Numbered from the stretch's first letter, positions 18,432-28,364 are shown. The stretch is DNA of 64,000 nucleotides from Bin5 sp965232575 (GCA_965232575.1 CBDDPZ010000008.1:1674001-1738000); one strand, 5' to 3'. The notes: generated by a model from the letters alone, not told the origin. Numbers and translations: made by a program.

Positions 18432-19043
18432 GCTAGTCAGAGTGTTCGCAACCGCCGGCGCTGCCAGGCTCTCCTCCTCAGAGTGTGCAGACGCCGTCGG
18501 CTTGCGTTCTGTTTTCCTGGCGCGTGGGAGTTTTCCCCATTCAAGTCCCGAAAGCTGCCATCTTTTCTGTAGCCCCAATGTGGCACAAGGCGCCTTAACT
18601 CGGTCGCCGGGCTTTGAATAGCGGAAGCTCACGTCTGCTGAATACACTGTAAGAACTGAACTGTCCCTTGATCGGACTATCAGGTTGGTTGTGCCGATCA
18701 TGGGACAGTTTCTGTCTGTAGCGGCATGGAACAAGCCTTGCCTGGATTCTGACCTCTCGTCCTCAACATGGACTGCAAGCCGCGTGACAAACACCCTCCT
18801 TCTCTCCAACTCTCTCTGCCCTGGTCCCTTTGCAAGTTGAAATCCGCTGGCTAAAGTTTGGACAAAAAACATAGGCAGACCGTAGCCCCAACGTAGGCTG
18901 AAAACCCCTTTAAATACTTGCCAAAAGCGCGTGCACAACTGATACTTTTTAATGTCGCTTTCAAGAAAATAGAGACCATACGCGACTGCCATGCACCATC
19001 TTCCGGGACATGGATCGCCGAGTGCATCTACGGATTCAATGGA
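18432..19043. other. Intergenic region ahead of the S41 protease gene
   Basis: About 610 nt. The strong hairpin at 18659-18710 is the only clear element. An opposite-strand frame of about 300 codons overlaps it and the lipoprotein gene but lacks coding character. Confidence 0.4.
18659..18710 (+). terminator. Long hairpin, possible terminator
   Basis: AACTGTCCC-T-TGATCGG pairs with CCGATCA-T-GGGACAGTT (16 pairs, one T-T mismatch, 18-nt loop) and is followed by TTTCTGTCTGT. It lies about 230 nt behind the lipoprotein gene and could end that transcript or be an isolated palindromic element. Confidence 0.5.
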
Positions 19044-20354
19044 ATGATACGACCAACCCGAAACAAAATTGCTAGACGGGTTGCCCTGCCTGCAGTGATC
19101 TTTTGGCTGATGGCGTTGGCATTTGTCGGCGGCAATATCTCCGGCTTCTCAATTCGCTCAGCGATGGCTGCCGAGGAGCGTCCCTACCAGTTCACTATAT
19201 TCTGGGAAGCCTGGGACTATGTCGTCACCCACTTTGTCGACCGCGAACAGGTCGACTTCACCGCCATGACCTACGGTGCCATTGAAGGTATGCTCGCCTC
19301 ATTGGGCGACGAGGGCCACACAACATTCCTCGCTCCCGACGCCGTAAAGCTGCATCAAACCAGCCTCGAAGGCTCTTTCGAGGGTATCGGGGCCTATGTC
19401 TCTATGGAAGACGGAAACGTCCTGATTGTAGCGCCAATCGACGGTTCGCCCGCCGAACAGGCGGGCATTCTGGCCGGCGATATTATCCTGGAGGTGGATG
19501 GTGAATCGGTCGAGGGGAAATCGTTAGATCAGGTGATATTCCTCGTCCGCGGCCCGGCAGATTCCGAGGTAGTCCTTACCGTCCGCCGCCCTGAAGTCCG
19601 GAATCCGCTGACAGTCCCGATCACCCGCGACCGGATTGAAGTGCCGAGCGTGAGTTGGAGCCCCATTCCCATCCCCAACACCGACGTTTCATACATCAAA
19701 ATCTCGCAGTTTACTTCCGGTGTGGACAAGGAACTGGAAGCCGTTCTACGAGAGATATCCGAGGCGAATGTCAACCAGGGTATTATACTGGATTTGCGCA
19801 ACAATCCCGGCGGGTTTCTACGACAGGCCATTCAGGCCAATAGCCAGTTCCTGCCCAAAGGAGATCTGATACTTATCGAATCGGACGCCAATCAGAATCA
19901 GACCGTCCACCGCTCCCGCGGTCTCGGCTACGCCAGGGAAATGCCGCTGGTCGTCCTGATAAACGAAGGCACTGCTAGTGCAAGCGAAATTACCGCCGGC
20001 GCCCTAAAAGAAAACGGTCGCGCCATCCTGATCGGTGAGACAACATTCGGAACAGGCACAGTCCTCAACCAGTTTGGGCTCAGCGACGGCTCTGCTATTC
20101 TCCTGGGCGTGACCAACTGGCTAACTCCCAGCGGCAATCTGATCAAGGGCCAGGGCGTGACCCCCAATTTGGAAATCGAGCAGCCGGCCAGTTCCAAGCA
20201 CGTCAGTGCCGAAATGCTCAGGAATCTGACAACTGACCAATTCGCCACGATTGAAGACGAGCAGTTTCTCAAGGCATTAGAGCAGTTGGGCGTCGAACTC
20301 CACGCGGGGCCGCTGTTCAATGCAGCCCCGCATGACTTCGTGACCCACGATTGA
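19044..20354 (+). CDS. S41-family C-terminal processing protease, catalytic Lys replaced
   Basis: A 436-residue CtpA/Tsp-type protease: N-terminal membrane helix (ALPAVIFWLMALAFVGGNISG), a short helical part, a PDZ domain at about 90-175 (SPAEQAGILAGDIILEVDG) and the S41 domain with LRNNPGGFLRQAI. The nucleophile Ser is in GTASASEITAG. The Lys normally 25 residues later in TFGKG reads TFGTG, so the usual Ser-Lys dyad is incomplete. Such enzymes trim or degrade exported proteins. The ATG giving M-I-R-P-T-R is the first in a credible signal context; its ribosome site is poor, and an upstream TTG start cannot be excluded. It converges on nadD. Confidence 0.88.
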   Translation: MIRPTRNKIARRVALPAVIFWLMALAFVGGNISGFSIRSAMAAEERPYQFTIFWEAWDYVVTHFVDREQVDFTAMTYGAIEGMLASLGDEGHTTFLAPDAVKLHQTSLEGSFEGIGAYVSMEDGNVLIVAPIDGSPAEQAGILAGDIILEVDGESVEGKSLDQVIFLVRGPADSEVVLTVRRPEVRNPLTVPITRDRIEVPSVSWSPIPIPNTDVSYIKISQFTSGVDKELEAVLREISEANVNQGIILDLRNNPGGFLRQAIQANSQFLPKGDLILIESDANQNQTVHRSRGLGYAREMPLVVLINEGTASASEITAGALKENGRAILIGETTFGTGTVLNQFGLSDGSAILLGVTNWLTPSGNLIKGQGVTPNLEIEQPASSKHVSAEMLRNLTTDQFATIEDEQFLKALEQLGVELHAGPLFNAAPHDFVTHD

Positions 20355-20414
20355 CAACTGGAAAAAGCGTTTCAGAGAGGATAGGCGCCTTCAGGTCGTA
20401 CCTGAATTCTGGCT

Positions 20415-21041
20415 CTACGACCGGTACAGCCCCTGTTTACGTATATAGCGTTCAACCGCATGGGGGACCTGATAGCGGATCGGTTGGCCCGCCCGAACTC
20501 GTTCCCGCAAACCGCTGCTGGCAATTTCCAATTCAGGCATATCCAGCACGATGACTCGCTCTCGCACTCCGGGCAATCTCGCTTCCAGGCCTGCCCAGTC
20601 AATCTCTACATCGTGGCGGCTCAAAGCAACCAGCCGACAGTTGCGCACCAGCCATTCCGGCTCATGCCAGGTCGGCAGATCCCGTAGACTGTCCAACCCC
20701 ATCAGAAAATAGAACTGCCCCTCCGCCCCGATACTCTCATGGAAGAGCCGCAGCATATCTGACGTGTAGTGGGGACCGGGGCGCTCGGCGTCTATATGAC
20801 TGATACAGATCCCGTTGTCGTCGGCAACTGCCAGCCGGCACATCGCCAACCGGTGACGCAGAGGAGATATCGGGCGGTCCGGCTTATGCGGCGGATCCCC
20901 GGCCGGCGCAAGCACGATCTGGTCCAGTTGCAACTGATGCCGGGCCTCCACGGCCAGAATCAGATGTCCAATATGAATCGGATCGAAAGTGCCTCCGAAA
21001 ACACCGATTCGCTTGCCGCTCAATCTGCCTTCTGTACGCAT
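20415..21041 (-). CDS. nadD: Nicotinate-nucleotide adenylyltransferase
   Basis: A 208-residue NadD that joins nicotinate mononucleotide and ATP to deamido-NAD. The nucleotidyltransferase signature GGTFDPIHIGHL is near the start, FLMGLDSLRDLPTWHEPEWL in the middle, and ASSGLRERVR is the second ATP motif. The ATG before R-T-E-G-R is chosen because GTAGGAAAC lies upstream; the open frame continues 54 codons further without similarity. It follows obgE by 112 bp, a common neighbour pair (obgE-nadD). Confidence 0.93.
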   Translation of the reverse strand: MRTEGRLSGKRIGVFGGTFDPIHIGHLILAVEARHQLQLDQIVLAPAGDPPHKPDRPISPLRHRLAMCRLAVADDNGICISHIDAERPGPHYTSDMLRLFHESIGAEGQFYFLMGLDSLRDLPTWHEPEWLVRNCRLVALSRHDVEIDWAGLEARLPGVRERVIVLDMPELEIASSGLRERVRAGQPIRYQVPHAVERYIRKQGLYRS

Positions 21042-21153
21042 CCCACTGTTTCCTACAGCCCTGTGACAGGATACCGACGCCCGCTCTTGCCCATAAGCTC
21101 TCTTATTAACCGGCGGCTGGAAACCTTCAACCGGCCGCTTGCTGCCGGCGCTG

Positions 21154-22440
21154 TCACTCTCCCAGCGCGTTCTCGTATCCCCACACCAGTTCGACTCCGC
21201 CAATCTGGACTGTATCTCCGTCCTGAACCCCCTGTGCCCGCAGAGCGTCGGAGATTCCCATCACTGACAGGATGCGCTGGAACCGCAACCCGGCCTCGTA
21301 GTAGTCCCAGTTCGTCATCTGCGCCACCCGCTCAATCGCTACGCCCTCTACCTGCCACAGGTCGTCTTCCAGTCGAGTGACGTTGAATGCGTGTTCGTCC
21401 TCTTCGGGCGACAGCGTCGGCAACTCTTCAACTTCCTCCGTCGCAACCGAAGCCGGCAGCCTATCCAGTTGCGCTTTGACTTCGTACATGAGTTGCTGCA
21501 CGTTCTCGCCGGTCACCGCGCTGATGGCAAAAAAAGGGTTGCCTGTATCGGCCAACGCCTCCTGCAGGCGCGGCCAGATCTTCCGCGCCTGTGGCAAATC
21601 GATCTTGTTCAGAACAATCAGCTGCGGTCGCTTCGCCAGAGTCGGGTTGAAGAGCCTCATTTCCTGGTTGATGACCTCGTAATCGCCAGCCGGATCAGGG
21701 CTTGCTCCGTCGAGAAGGTGGACCAGCACCCGGCTGCGTTCAACATGGCGCAGAAACTCCAATCCCAGGCCGACCCCATCGTGCGCGCCCTCCAACAGAC
21801 CCGGAATGTCCGCAAATACGATCTGGACGTGGTTCACCTCCGCCACGCCCAAGTTGGGTACAATCGTTGTGAAAGGATAGTCGGCTATTTTGGGGGTGGC
21901 TTGGCTGATGACGCTCAACAACGTCGATTTGCCCGCGTTGGGCACGCCTACGATCCCTGCATCGGCTACGATCTTCAGTTCCATCTCCAGCCAGCGTCCT
22001 TCTCCTGCTTCACCATTCTCAGCCAAACGCGGCGCCTGGTTCCGGCCGCTTCTGAACGCGGCATTTCCCCGACCCCCGCGACCCCCTCTGGCGACCAACG
22101 CCTGCTGACCGTCCCGTACCAGGTCAGCCACCACCGTGTCGGACTTCGCGATACGCGCGATCGTCCCCACCGGCACCGGAATCAGCAGGTCGTCACCTCT
22201 TGCGCCCACCTTCCGGTTGCCGCCCCCGTGTCGGCCGCGTTCAGCCCGAAAATGTACATTTCTTCGAAATGAGTGCAGTGTATTTAAGCTCTGGTCGGCA
22301 ACGATGTAGACATTGCCGCCCGGCCCGCCATTGCCGCCCGCGGGTCCTCCCCTGGGCACAAATTTCTCGCGGCGAAAAGCGACAATGCCGTTGCCTCCAG
22401 CCCCGGCCTGCACATGGATCTTGGCTCGATCAAAAAACAT
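21154..22440 (-). CDS. obgE: Obg-family GTPase
   Basis: A 428-residue Obg GTPase involved in ribosome assembly and stress control. The Gly-rich Obg fold (residues 1-155: AGAGGNGIVAFRREKFVPRG) is followed by the G domain with GVPNAGKSTLL (G1), ADIPGLLEGAHDGVG (G3), NKIDL (G4) and SAVTGE (G5), and a C-terminal OCT domain (about 350-425: NVTRLEDDLWQVEG). It is full length. The ribosome site is weak. It is upstream of nadD on the same strand and divergent from ybeY. Confidence 0.96.
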   Translation of the reverse strand: MFFDRAKIHVQAGAGGNGIVAFRREKFVPRGGPAGGNGGPGGNVYIVADQSLNTLHSFRRNVHFRAERGRHGGGNRKVGARGDDLLIPVPVGTIARIAKSDTVVADLVRDGQQALVARGGRGGRGNAAFRSGRNQAPRLAENGEAGEGRWLEMELKIVADAGIVGVPNAGKSTLLSVISQATPKIADYPFTTIVPNLGVAEVNHVQIVFADIPGLLEGAHDGVGLGLEFLRHVERSRVLVHLLDGASPDPAGDYEVINQEMRLFNPTLAKRPQLIVLNKIDLPQARKIWPRLQEALADTGNPFFAISAVTGENVQQLMYEVKAQLDRLPASVATEEVEELPTLSPEEDEHAFNVTRLEDDLWQVEGVAIERVAQMTNWDYYEAGLRFQRILSVMGISDALRAQGVQDGDTVQIGGVELVWGYENALGE

Positions 22441-22695
22441 GACTGTAGCTGCTTTCGCCTACGCCTAATGGCTCGCGGTACTTAGACAGCAACCGCCAGA
22501 GCTCACTGCTTCCGTTCAGTTTCCTCAATTCTAACGGAGGCGATCTCGCTTCCACAAGAAATTGCCCCGGTCGAGTCCGGCGGTATAATTGTACCGCGTA
22601 ACGCAAGGGCTGAAGACCGTCTATCCGCGGTCCACAACCTGCCGTCTGCACCACCAGTGTGTAGCCTGTACAACGCGTCCGGTTGGGCGCCATCA

Positions 22696-23205
22696 ATGTC
22701 GAACGCGCAGATTTTCATTGAAATTGACGAAAGATATCAAGAGCCTGTGGAAGAAGCCTGGCTGACGGCCGCGGCACGGGCAACCCTGCATGCCTGCCAG
22801 CGGGACGCGTTCTCCTTATCAATATTGGTGGTGGAAGACGACGAATTGCGGTGTTACAATCGCTTCTACCGTCAGCAGGATGCGCCGACCGACGTATTGA
22901 GCTTCGCCGTCCAGGAAGGATCACAACTCTCTGCGGAGATGCCCGATGCCTTGGCCGCCGAACTGGACGCCGAACTAGGCGATCTGCTGCTGGCCTTCCC
23001 CTACGCCTCTCGCCAGGCCGAGAGATACGGCCATTCGCTCGCAGCTGAACTGCAACTCTTGGTTGTCCACGGTACGCTGCACCTGCTTGGATACGATCAC
23101 GACACCGAAACGCGGCAGGCAGAAATGTGGCGCAAACAGACCGAGATCCTCGATTCACTGATCACCGAGGACCTTACGCCGCGGTTGACTACGCCGGACT
23201 GGTAG
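22696..23205 (+). CDS. ybeY: Endoribonuclease YbeY
   Basis: A 169-residue single-strand endoribonuclease for 16S rRNA 3' maturation and ribosome quality control. The zinc motif HGTLHLLGYDH (three His) is complete, and APTDVLSFA is the second family block. I start at the ATG M-S-N-A-Q; an extension of 13 residues upstream is not conserved-looking. The stop codon is followed at once by the ATG of the diacylglycerol kinase gene, so the two are co-transcribed. Confidence 0.94.
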   Translation: MSNAQIFIEIDERYQEPVEEAWLTAAARATLHACQRDAFSLSILVVEDDELRCYNRFYRQQDAPTDVLSFAVQEGSQLSAEMPDALAAELDAELGDLLLAFPYASRQAERYGHSLAAELQLLVVHGTLHLLGYDHDTETRQAEMWRKQTEILDSLITEDLTPRLTTPDW

Positions 23206-23583
23206 ATGAAGCGCCCTGCCCGTACCCGGAATTTCTGGCAGAGTCTCGCCTTCGCCTTTTCCGGAGTACGCCGCGCCCTCCAGAGTCAGCGCAATCTCCG
23301 CATTCACGTCGCGATCGCTGCCGCAGTCGTCATCGCCGCGTTTGTCCTCCGCATCAACCGGTCAGAGTGGGCCATAGTCGTAGCCCTGATCGCTTTGGTC
23401 ATCGGGCTGGAGCTGCTCAATACCGCCATTGAAGCGCTGGTTGACCTGGCCTCCCCCGCGTCGCATCCACTCGCCAAAGTGGCAAAAGACACGGCCGCCG
23501 GCGCCGTCCTGGTAGCGGCGTTGGGTAGCGTTGCCGCCGGTCTGATCATTTTCCTGCCCCGCCTCTGGCAGCTCATTTCTTGA
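23206..23583 (+). CDS. dgkA: Diacylglycerol / undecaprenol kinase family protein
   Basis: A 125-residue integral membrane kinase with three helices. It phosphorylates diacylglycerol or undecaprenol with ATP. The family block ELLNTAIEALVDLASP followed by HPLAKVAKDTAAGAVL holds the catalytic Glu and the metal-binding Glu. Directly adjacent to ybeY with no gap, an arrangement seen in many Gram-positive-like genomes, where the enzyme recycles undecaprenol. Confidence 0.92.
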   Translation: MKRPARTRNFWQSLAFAFSGVRRALQSQRNLRIHVAIAAAVVIAAFVLRINRSEWAIVVALIALVIGLELLNTAIEALVDLASPASHPLAKVAKDTAAGAVLVAALGSVAAGLIIFLPRLWQLIS

Positions 23584-23627
23584 GACCGGCTTTCATCTAC
23601 AGGGCCGCCGGCGCAGTCGATGATATA

Positions 23628-24844
23628 TTACTCCACATTTTCCCTGCGGCGCTCCGGCAGCTTCAAAATCGCAGGCACGCCAGCAAAAGCGATCAGCCCG
23701 CTGATTAAGAATGCCGTCTCAAGCCCGAACCTGTCCGCCAGGCTTCCCAGTAGCCACAGCGCCGGCGACCGGATTACAAAGTTCGCCATCAGAAAGAGGC
23801 CGTTTGCCAATGCGCGATTCTGTCGGAAACTGTCCTGCACAACCGCCAACAACACGGCGGATGGCGATAGCATCGTGAATCCAAGTGGCAAAAGAAATGC
23901 GAAGAGCAACCATCCTGAACTGTTCAAGAACCCCAGGAAGAGGACGGGCGACACCAGAAAAAGAACAATCAGGATCCGTCTCCGCCCTAACCAGTCGCTG
24001 GCTGTTCCCATAGTCAGGGCGCCCAAACACCCGCCCCTTCCAGAAGCGTCAATGAAAGCCCTGCAATCTCGAACTCATACCCCTTCACATCCTGCATGAA
24101 AATCGGCAAATAGGTCGTCATCGAAATCGACATGAAGACACGTGCTGCCATGATCCAGAGTAATGGAGGGTAAACTTTCCGTGCGGCCGGCAACAACTTC
24201 CTCAATGAAAGCACCCTGCCCTGCGCAGGCCGCGCCGAGACCCCGCGCAGTCGCCAGTAAAGGAACACTGAGGCCAGCCAGCCAAACACCGCCACCCGCC
24301 ATATCCCTTCAAGCCCAAACCAGCTGACAGCTGCAATTACCAACAAAGGCCCCACAGTGCGCCCCAGCTCTCCGGCTGCCATGAAGAAGCTCATGCCGGT
24401 TCCCACTCGGTGACCTGAAATGCGCCCGATCATGGCCGGCGCCGGCGCATGAAAGACAGCAGAGCTTAGACCTCCCACAAACAGCAACAGGGCCAGCAGT
24501 ACGTAGCTGTTCGCCAGCCCCAGTAGACTGCACACGCTGGCAGTCACTGCCGGAGCCAGAATGATGAAGTAACGCAGACTGATCCTGTCGGCTGCATGGC
24601 CAATGAACGGTTGCAGAAGGCTGGGAACCTGCATAAAAACAGCCAAGCCCCCAATGGTAGCGTAGTCGGCGGCAAGCTTTTCCCGAATCAGAGGTAATAG
24701 AGGAGGCACAAACGCGGTGAAAATGTCGTGAACAAAATGGCCCGTGACGATCGTCAGCACCTCTCGGGTCTGAAACTCCTTGCTTTCCGAGGGTTCGTCC
24801 TGTATGGTTGTCGAGTCTGCATGGTGACCTGCTGTAGCTGACAT
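23628..24844 (-). pseudogene. MFS transporter gene with a frameshift
   Basis: Two adjacent frames together make one major-facilitator transporter of about 405 residues. The first (from ATG at 24844) gives helices 1-8 and ends after LLEGAGVWAP; the second continues as GALTMGTASDWLGRRRIL and gives helices 8-12. The break is at a TTTGGG run near 24025; one missing base would explain it. The needed -1 shift does not match a programmed slippery site in the right phase. The type recalls fosmidomycin-resistance-like exporters (FVHDIFTAFVPPLLPLI). Either a recent pseudogene or a sequencing error. Confidence 0.75.
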
Positions 24845-25231
24845 GGGGAACTCTAACCCTGTGCGGATTTGCCCGTTGCCGGCGTTTGGGCAAGTGGACT
24901 GTTGGCGATTTGTAAATCAAGTGGGTATCGGCTGATTGTAACATCAGTTCAGGAGATGACAAGCACCCAAAAACAGTCCAAAGGGAAGAATTCACTGTCT
25001 CCACAGGGGACATTCCGTGGCCTCCAGTCCTGCACACGCCTATCTTCCGCCATTCGCAGTTTCAACAGCGAGCGCCAGTTCAGGGACACATCCGACAGAT
25101 TTCGCACACTTGACACGCCCAATCCCTTACTCTATATTGTTGACAGTTTTCCCTTGGTTAGAATCTGACTGAATCTACTTCGATCATGGACCGAGTGGAC
25201 CTCTTGCGTTAATCACCCAAAGGAGATCACC
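24845..25231. other. Divergent intergenic region MFS / sugar ABC operon
   Basis: It holds the promoter at 25110-25138 for the plus-strand operon and the AAGGAGA ribosome site before the binding protein. Nothing else is recognised. Confidence 0.5.
25110..25138 (+). promoter_or_regulatory. Promoter of the sugar ABC operon
   Basis: Perfect TTGACA, 17-bp spacer and TATATT. Transcription would start near 25145, about 87 nt ahead of the first solute-binding protein gene. Confidence 0.7.
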
Positions 25232-26602
25232 ATGAACAGACCCAGAGTAAGCCGACGTGACTTTTTGGCCTTGTCCGGCGCCACGACTGCCGGAGCATTC
25301 CTGGCCGCCTGCGGGCCGACGGCCGCGCCCGCCGCCGAGTCCGACGAGGGCGATATGCCCGCCGCCGAAGGCTATACGATCGTCTATACCTATCCGCACC
25401 CGGACACCAATATGCTCGGTGGCAACCAACGACTGATTCTTGAACGCTACGACTCCGTGGTTCCAGGCACGGACATTCAGGTGGAACTCAAGACAGGTTA
25501 TGAGATGTCCCGTGTACAAGCAGACCTCGCGGCCGGCACTGCGCCCGATCTGTTCTGGGCCGGTTACACCTCTGTCATCCAGGCCATCGACGAAGGCCTG
25601 ATCGTCAATCAACAGGAGTACATGGAGGCCGCCGGGGTCGACTTCGACAACTTTGTCGATGGCATCGAAGCCATCTACGCCCCGCCGACCGTGGGCGGCT
25701 ACTTCTGGGGCATGCCCTACGAACAGGTCGTTGTCCTCTTTGCCTACAACGTCGCCGCCCTGGAAGAGTCCGGCATGGAACCGCCTCCCAAGGACTGGAC
25801 CTGGGATGAACTCATCGAATGGGGTGTCGCAGTCACTCGCGACGTAAACGGCAAGCGCCCCGATGAAGATGGCTTTGACCCCAACGAGGTTGACATCTGG
25901 GGTGTCGCCTACTGGCAGCACTTCGCCATCCAGGAATATCTGCCGTGGACCGCCGGCCAGTACTACGTTGACGAAACTCGCACAAAAGCTACTATCAACA
26001 ACGACGGTGTCCGCGATTCCCTCCAGTATTTGCGCGATGCCTATGCCAGCGGATCCGCCACCGAAAAGCCGCCCGAAAAGGGCCTCGTTTCCGGCAAAGT
26101 CGTATTCCAGGAGGTCGGCAACTGGGGCCTGCTAGACTTCGAAAAGCAGATCGGAGAAGGTGGACTTGGCGCCCTTTACACACCCAGCCATCCCGTGCAT
26201 CAAATCACAGCAACCCCCTGGTACGACAAAGAGCTGTGGATGCCCGTCCAGGATGACAAGAATCGTGAAGCTGCCGCCTACCAGTTCTCCGAGTGGTGGG
26301 CGCTCGGAGATCCCTATCTCGAATTCTGCCTCGAAACCGGCTACTTCCCCTTCACCAAGAGCCACTTCGCCGACCAGCGATGGCTCGATGCAATCGAAGG
26401 AAAGGAGTTCATGGAGATTGCCGGGGAGATGCCCGCCTACGCCACCAACACGCGCTTCTGGGCCCTGTTCAAAGGCGCGCAGGAGGCCCAGCAATCCATG
26501 TATGAGTTGTGGGACCTGGCCGTGCATACCGATGAGGATCTGGGAGTACTCATGGCCGCCGCCGAAGCCGAAGTACAGCGGATCATCGACAAATACAACT
26601 AA
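25232..26602 (+). CDS. Sugar ABC transporter substrate-binding lipoprotein 1 (CUT1)
   Basis: A 456-residue family-1 extracellular solute-binding protein. The N-terminus has a twin-arginine motif (S-R8-R9-D-F-L) and a lipobox LAAC with C27, so it is folded in the cytoplasm, exported by Tat and lipid-anchored. The body shows the usual two-lobe pattern (ADLAAGTAPDLFWAGYTS; YFWGMPYEQVVVLFAYN; WTWDELIEW). AAGGAGA lies before the ATG. It leads an operon with a second binding protein and two permease pairs; a GC hairpin follows it. The sugar is unknown. Confidence 0.9.
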   Translation: MNRPRVSRRDFLALSGATTAGAFLAACGPTAAPAAESDEGDMPAAEGYTIVYTYPHPDTNMLGGNQRLILERYDSVVPGTDIQVELKTGYEMSRVQADLAAGTAPDLFWAGYTSVIQAIDEGLIVNQQEYMEAAGVDFDNFVDGIEAIYAPPTVGGYFWGMPYEQVVVLFAYNVAALEESGMEPPPKDWTWDELIEWGVAVTRDVNGKRPDEDGFDPNEVDIWGVAYWQHFAIQEYLPWTAGQYYVDETRTKATINNDGVRDSLQYLRDAYASGSATEKPPEKGLVSGKVVFQEVGNWGLLDFEKQIGEGGLGALYTPSHPVHQITATPWYDKELWMPVQDDKNREAAAYQFSEWWALGDPYLEFCLETGYFPFTKSHFADQRWLDAIEGKEFMEIAGEMPAYATNTRFWALFKGAQEAQQSMYELWDLAVHTDEDLGVLMAAAEAEVQRIIDKYN

Positions 26603-26944
26603 CATAGCGCTGCGAACACTAAATGAACCTGGGATCGGGGGCGATTCGCCCCCATCTCCCCGACTCTGTTAGTCCTGTTCATGGAAGTGGCACGTTCACA
26701 GATACAGCCTTTCTCACTAATTGCCGGGAAAAAGTGGGGTGCTCGGTTCAGTCTCTTCTTAAGCTGACATCGTACCCGTTAGCAGTTCACTAAACGCTCT
26801 CATGGATGTGCTAGGCGATATTTGTCCGCATTAGGCCGTTTGGGAGAGCTCGGGACAGTCATCGCCTATATCCTGCTGGACCTCGCCTTGGTTAAGCCTG
26901 CGATTCGCGTTTTCCGAACCACACTCACCACTTTGGAGGAAGAA
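26603..26944. other. Intergenic region between the two binding-protein genes
   Basis: Apart from the GGGGGCG hairpin at its left part, it carries only the GGAGGAAG ribosome site of the next gene. No clear promoter is seen, so read-through from the first gene is likely. Confidence 0.45.
26637..26653 (+). terminator. GC hairpin behind binding protein 1
   Basis: GGGGGCG-ATT-CGCCCCC without a T-run. Such hairpins often protect the mRNA of the abundant binding protein and reduce downstream expression. Confidence 0.5.
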
Positions 26945-28315
26945 ATGAAAGATCTGAGCAGACGAAGCTTTCTGAAAGTCACCACAGGCGCGGCCGGTGT
27001 CGGCTTGTTGGCCGCCTGCCAGCCGGTTGCCGCTCCTGTCGACTCCTCCGATATGGACTCCGATGCACCGGAGGAGATGGTCGCCGAACTTGAAATGTGG
27101 ACCGAAATGGCGACCGTACCCTGGTTGGGCGCGATGGACGAAATCGTCGAAAGCTTCAACAACGCCAACCCAGGCATCCACGTCACCCACAGCGGTTTCT
27201 CCGGCTTGGCCTACGAGCAGGCTACCAAAACCGCCTTCGCCGGTGGCGCCGTGCCCGATTTCCTTCAGACCGACGCCGGCCCTGGCGCGCTTTCGGCCTT
27301 CATCGAGGCCGACCAGCTCATGGACCTCACCGACGTCGTCGAGGAAAGCAAGGGAGCCATCTACCCCGATGCCCTCGACTCGGTCCTCTACAAGGGACGC
27401 TACTGGGGCGCGCCCTGGGCCATGACCGTCGCCAACCTCATGTACTACAACGCCGACATCCTCGCCGAACATGGCGTCGATCCTGCCACCCTGACTACCT
27501 GGAGCGCCTTCACAGAGGCTTGTGAGATGTTCAAGAGCGCCGGCGTCACGCCAGTCCTGATCGGGGCCAAAAACGCATGGCCCGGCGGCCACTGGGCACA
27601 GCACCTCTACATCAGGACCTTTGGCGTCAAAGGCTCGGTCGATCTCTTCCTCCGCGGCCTCGATGTCAACCACGAGTCCGACCTGCGATTCACCGATCCG
27701 GCCGGCGTAAGGGTCTGGGAGCTGATCAAAGAGCTCCTGGACAACGAATTCTACTCCAGGGGCGTGCTCTCCGACGACTATCCCGCCGCATTCGGCAAGC
27801 TCTTCCGCGGTGACGGCGCCTTTTTCCAGACCGGCGGTTGGTTGCTGGGAGAATGGTTTGCCCAGGAAAATCCGCAGATCGACCTGCAGTTCATGCTCAT
27901 GCCGGCAATCGACGATATCGCCGAGAGCAACGCCGACGAAGTCTCCTTCAACGCCCGCACACTGATCGTGCCCAAGGAATCGGCCCATCCCGCGGAAGCC
28001 CAGGAGTTCGTCAAGTGGTATCTCCAGTCTGAGGAACCACACCGAATCTGGTACAAACATCTGCCCGGCGAGGCGCCTCCCATGCCCCTCTCGACGCCGA
28101 TGGAAAACCTGCGGCCGGAGTCATCCCGGCTCATTGACCTACTGGACAACGCGCCGGCCCTGACCATCATGATCGAGCGGGCGATGGACTACAACATCGG
28201 CCAGGAGATCCTGTGGCACGGCTCCAGCGGCGTATTGAGCGGCGCGCTCTCGCCGGAAGAGGCAGCCGAACGCGCCGAAAATCTGGTGCTCGAGTGGCGC
28301 GAGGCACGGATGTAG
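26945..28315 (+). CDS. Sugar ABC transporter substrate-binding lipoprotein 2 (CUT1)
   Basis: A 456-residue family-1 solute-binding protein, clearly different in sequence from the first. Twin-arginine motif S-R6-R7-S-F-L-K and lipobox LAAC with C25. Motifs: KTAFAGGAVPDFLQTDAGP, YWGAPWAMTVANLMYYNADI, WLLGEWFAQENPQIDLQFM. GGAGGAAG precedes the ATG; an upstream in-frame extension of 41 codons has no export signal. It directly precedes permease pair one and likely feeds it. The long C-terminus fits oligosaccharide- or glucose-type binding proteins, but the ligand is unknown. Confidence 0.9.
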   Translation: MKDLSRRSFLKVTTGAAGVGLLAACQPVAAPVDSSDMDSDAPEEMVAELEMWTEMATVPWLGAMDEIVESFNNANPGIHVTHSGFSGLAYEQATKTAFAGGAVPDFLQTDAGPGALSAFIEADQLMDLTDVVEESKGAIYPDALDSVLYKGRYWGAPWAMTVANLMYYNADILAEHGVDPATLTTWSAFTEACEMFKSAGVTPVLIGAKNAWPGGHWAQHLYIRTFGVKGSVDLFLRGLDVNHESDLRFTDPAGVRVWELIKELLDNEFYSRGVLSDDYPAAFGKLFRGDGAFFQTGGWLLGEWFAQENPQIDLQFMLMPAIDDIAESNADEVSFNARTLIVPKESAHPAEAQEFVKWYLQSEEPHRIWYKHLPGEAPPMPLSTPMENLRPESSRLIDLLDNAPALTIMIERAMDYNIGQEILWHGSSGVLSGALSPEEAAERAENLVLEWREARM

Positions 28316-28364
28316 CCCTCGCTGCAGGGAGAATACTTGCAGCTTTATCCGACTGGGAGCAGGA

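Noticed and set aside
18048..18992. Open frame of 314 codons overlapping the lipoprotein gene and the gap behind it, opposite strand
   Set aside because: No ribosome site, no domain and odd composition; the lipoprotein has a perfect signal and start.
24014..24040. Programmed -1 frameshift in the MFS gene
   Set aside because: TTTGGGC looks like a slippery heptamer, but its phase relative to the reading frame is wrong and no downstream stimulator is seen.
26831..28060. Open frame of about 409 codons opposite binding protein 2
   Set aside because: Shadow of the solute-binding protein gene, with low-complexity Gly/Val/Asp composition.
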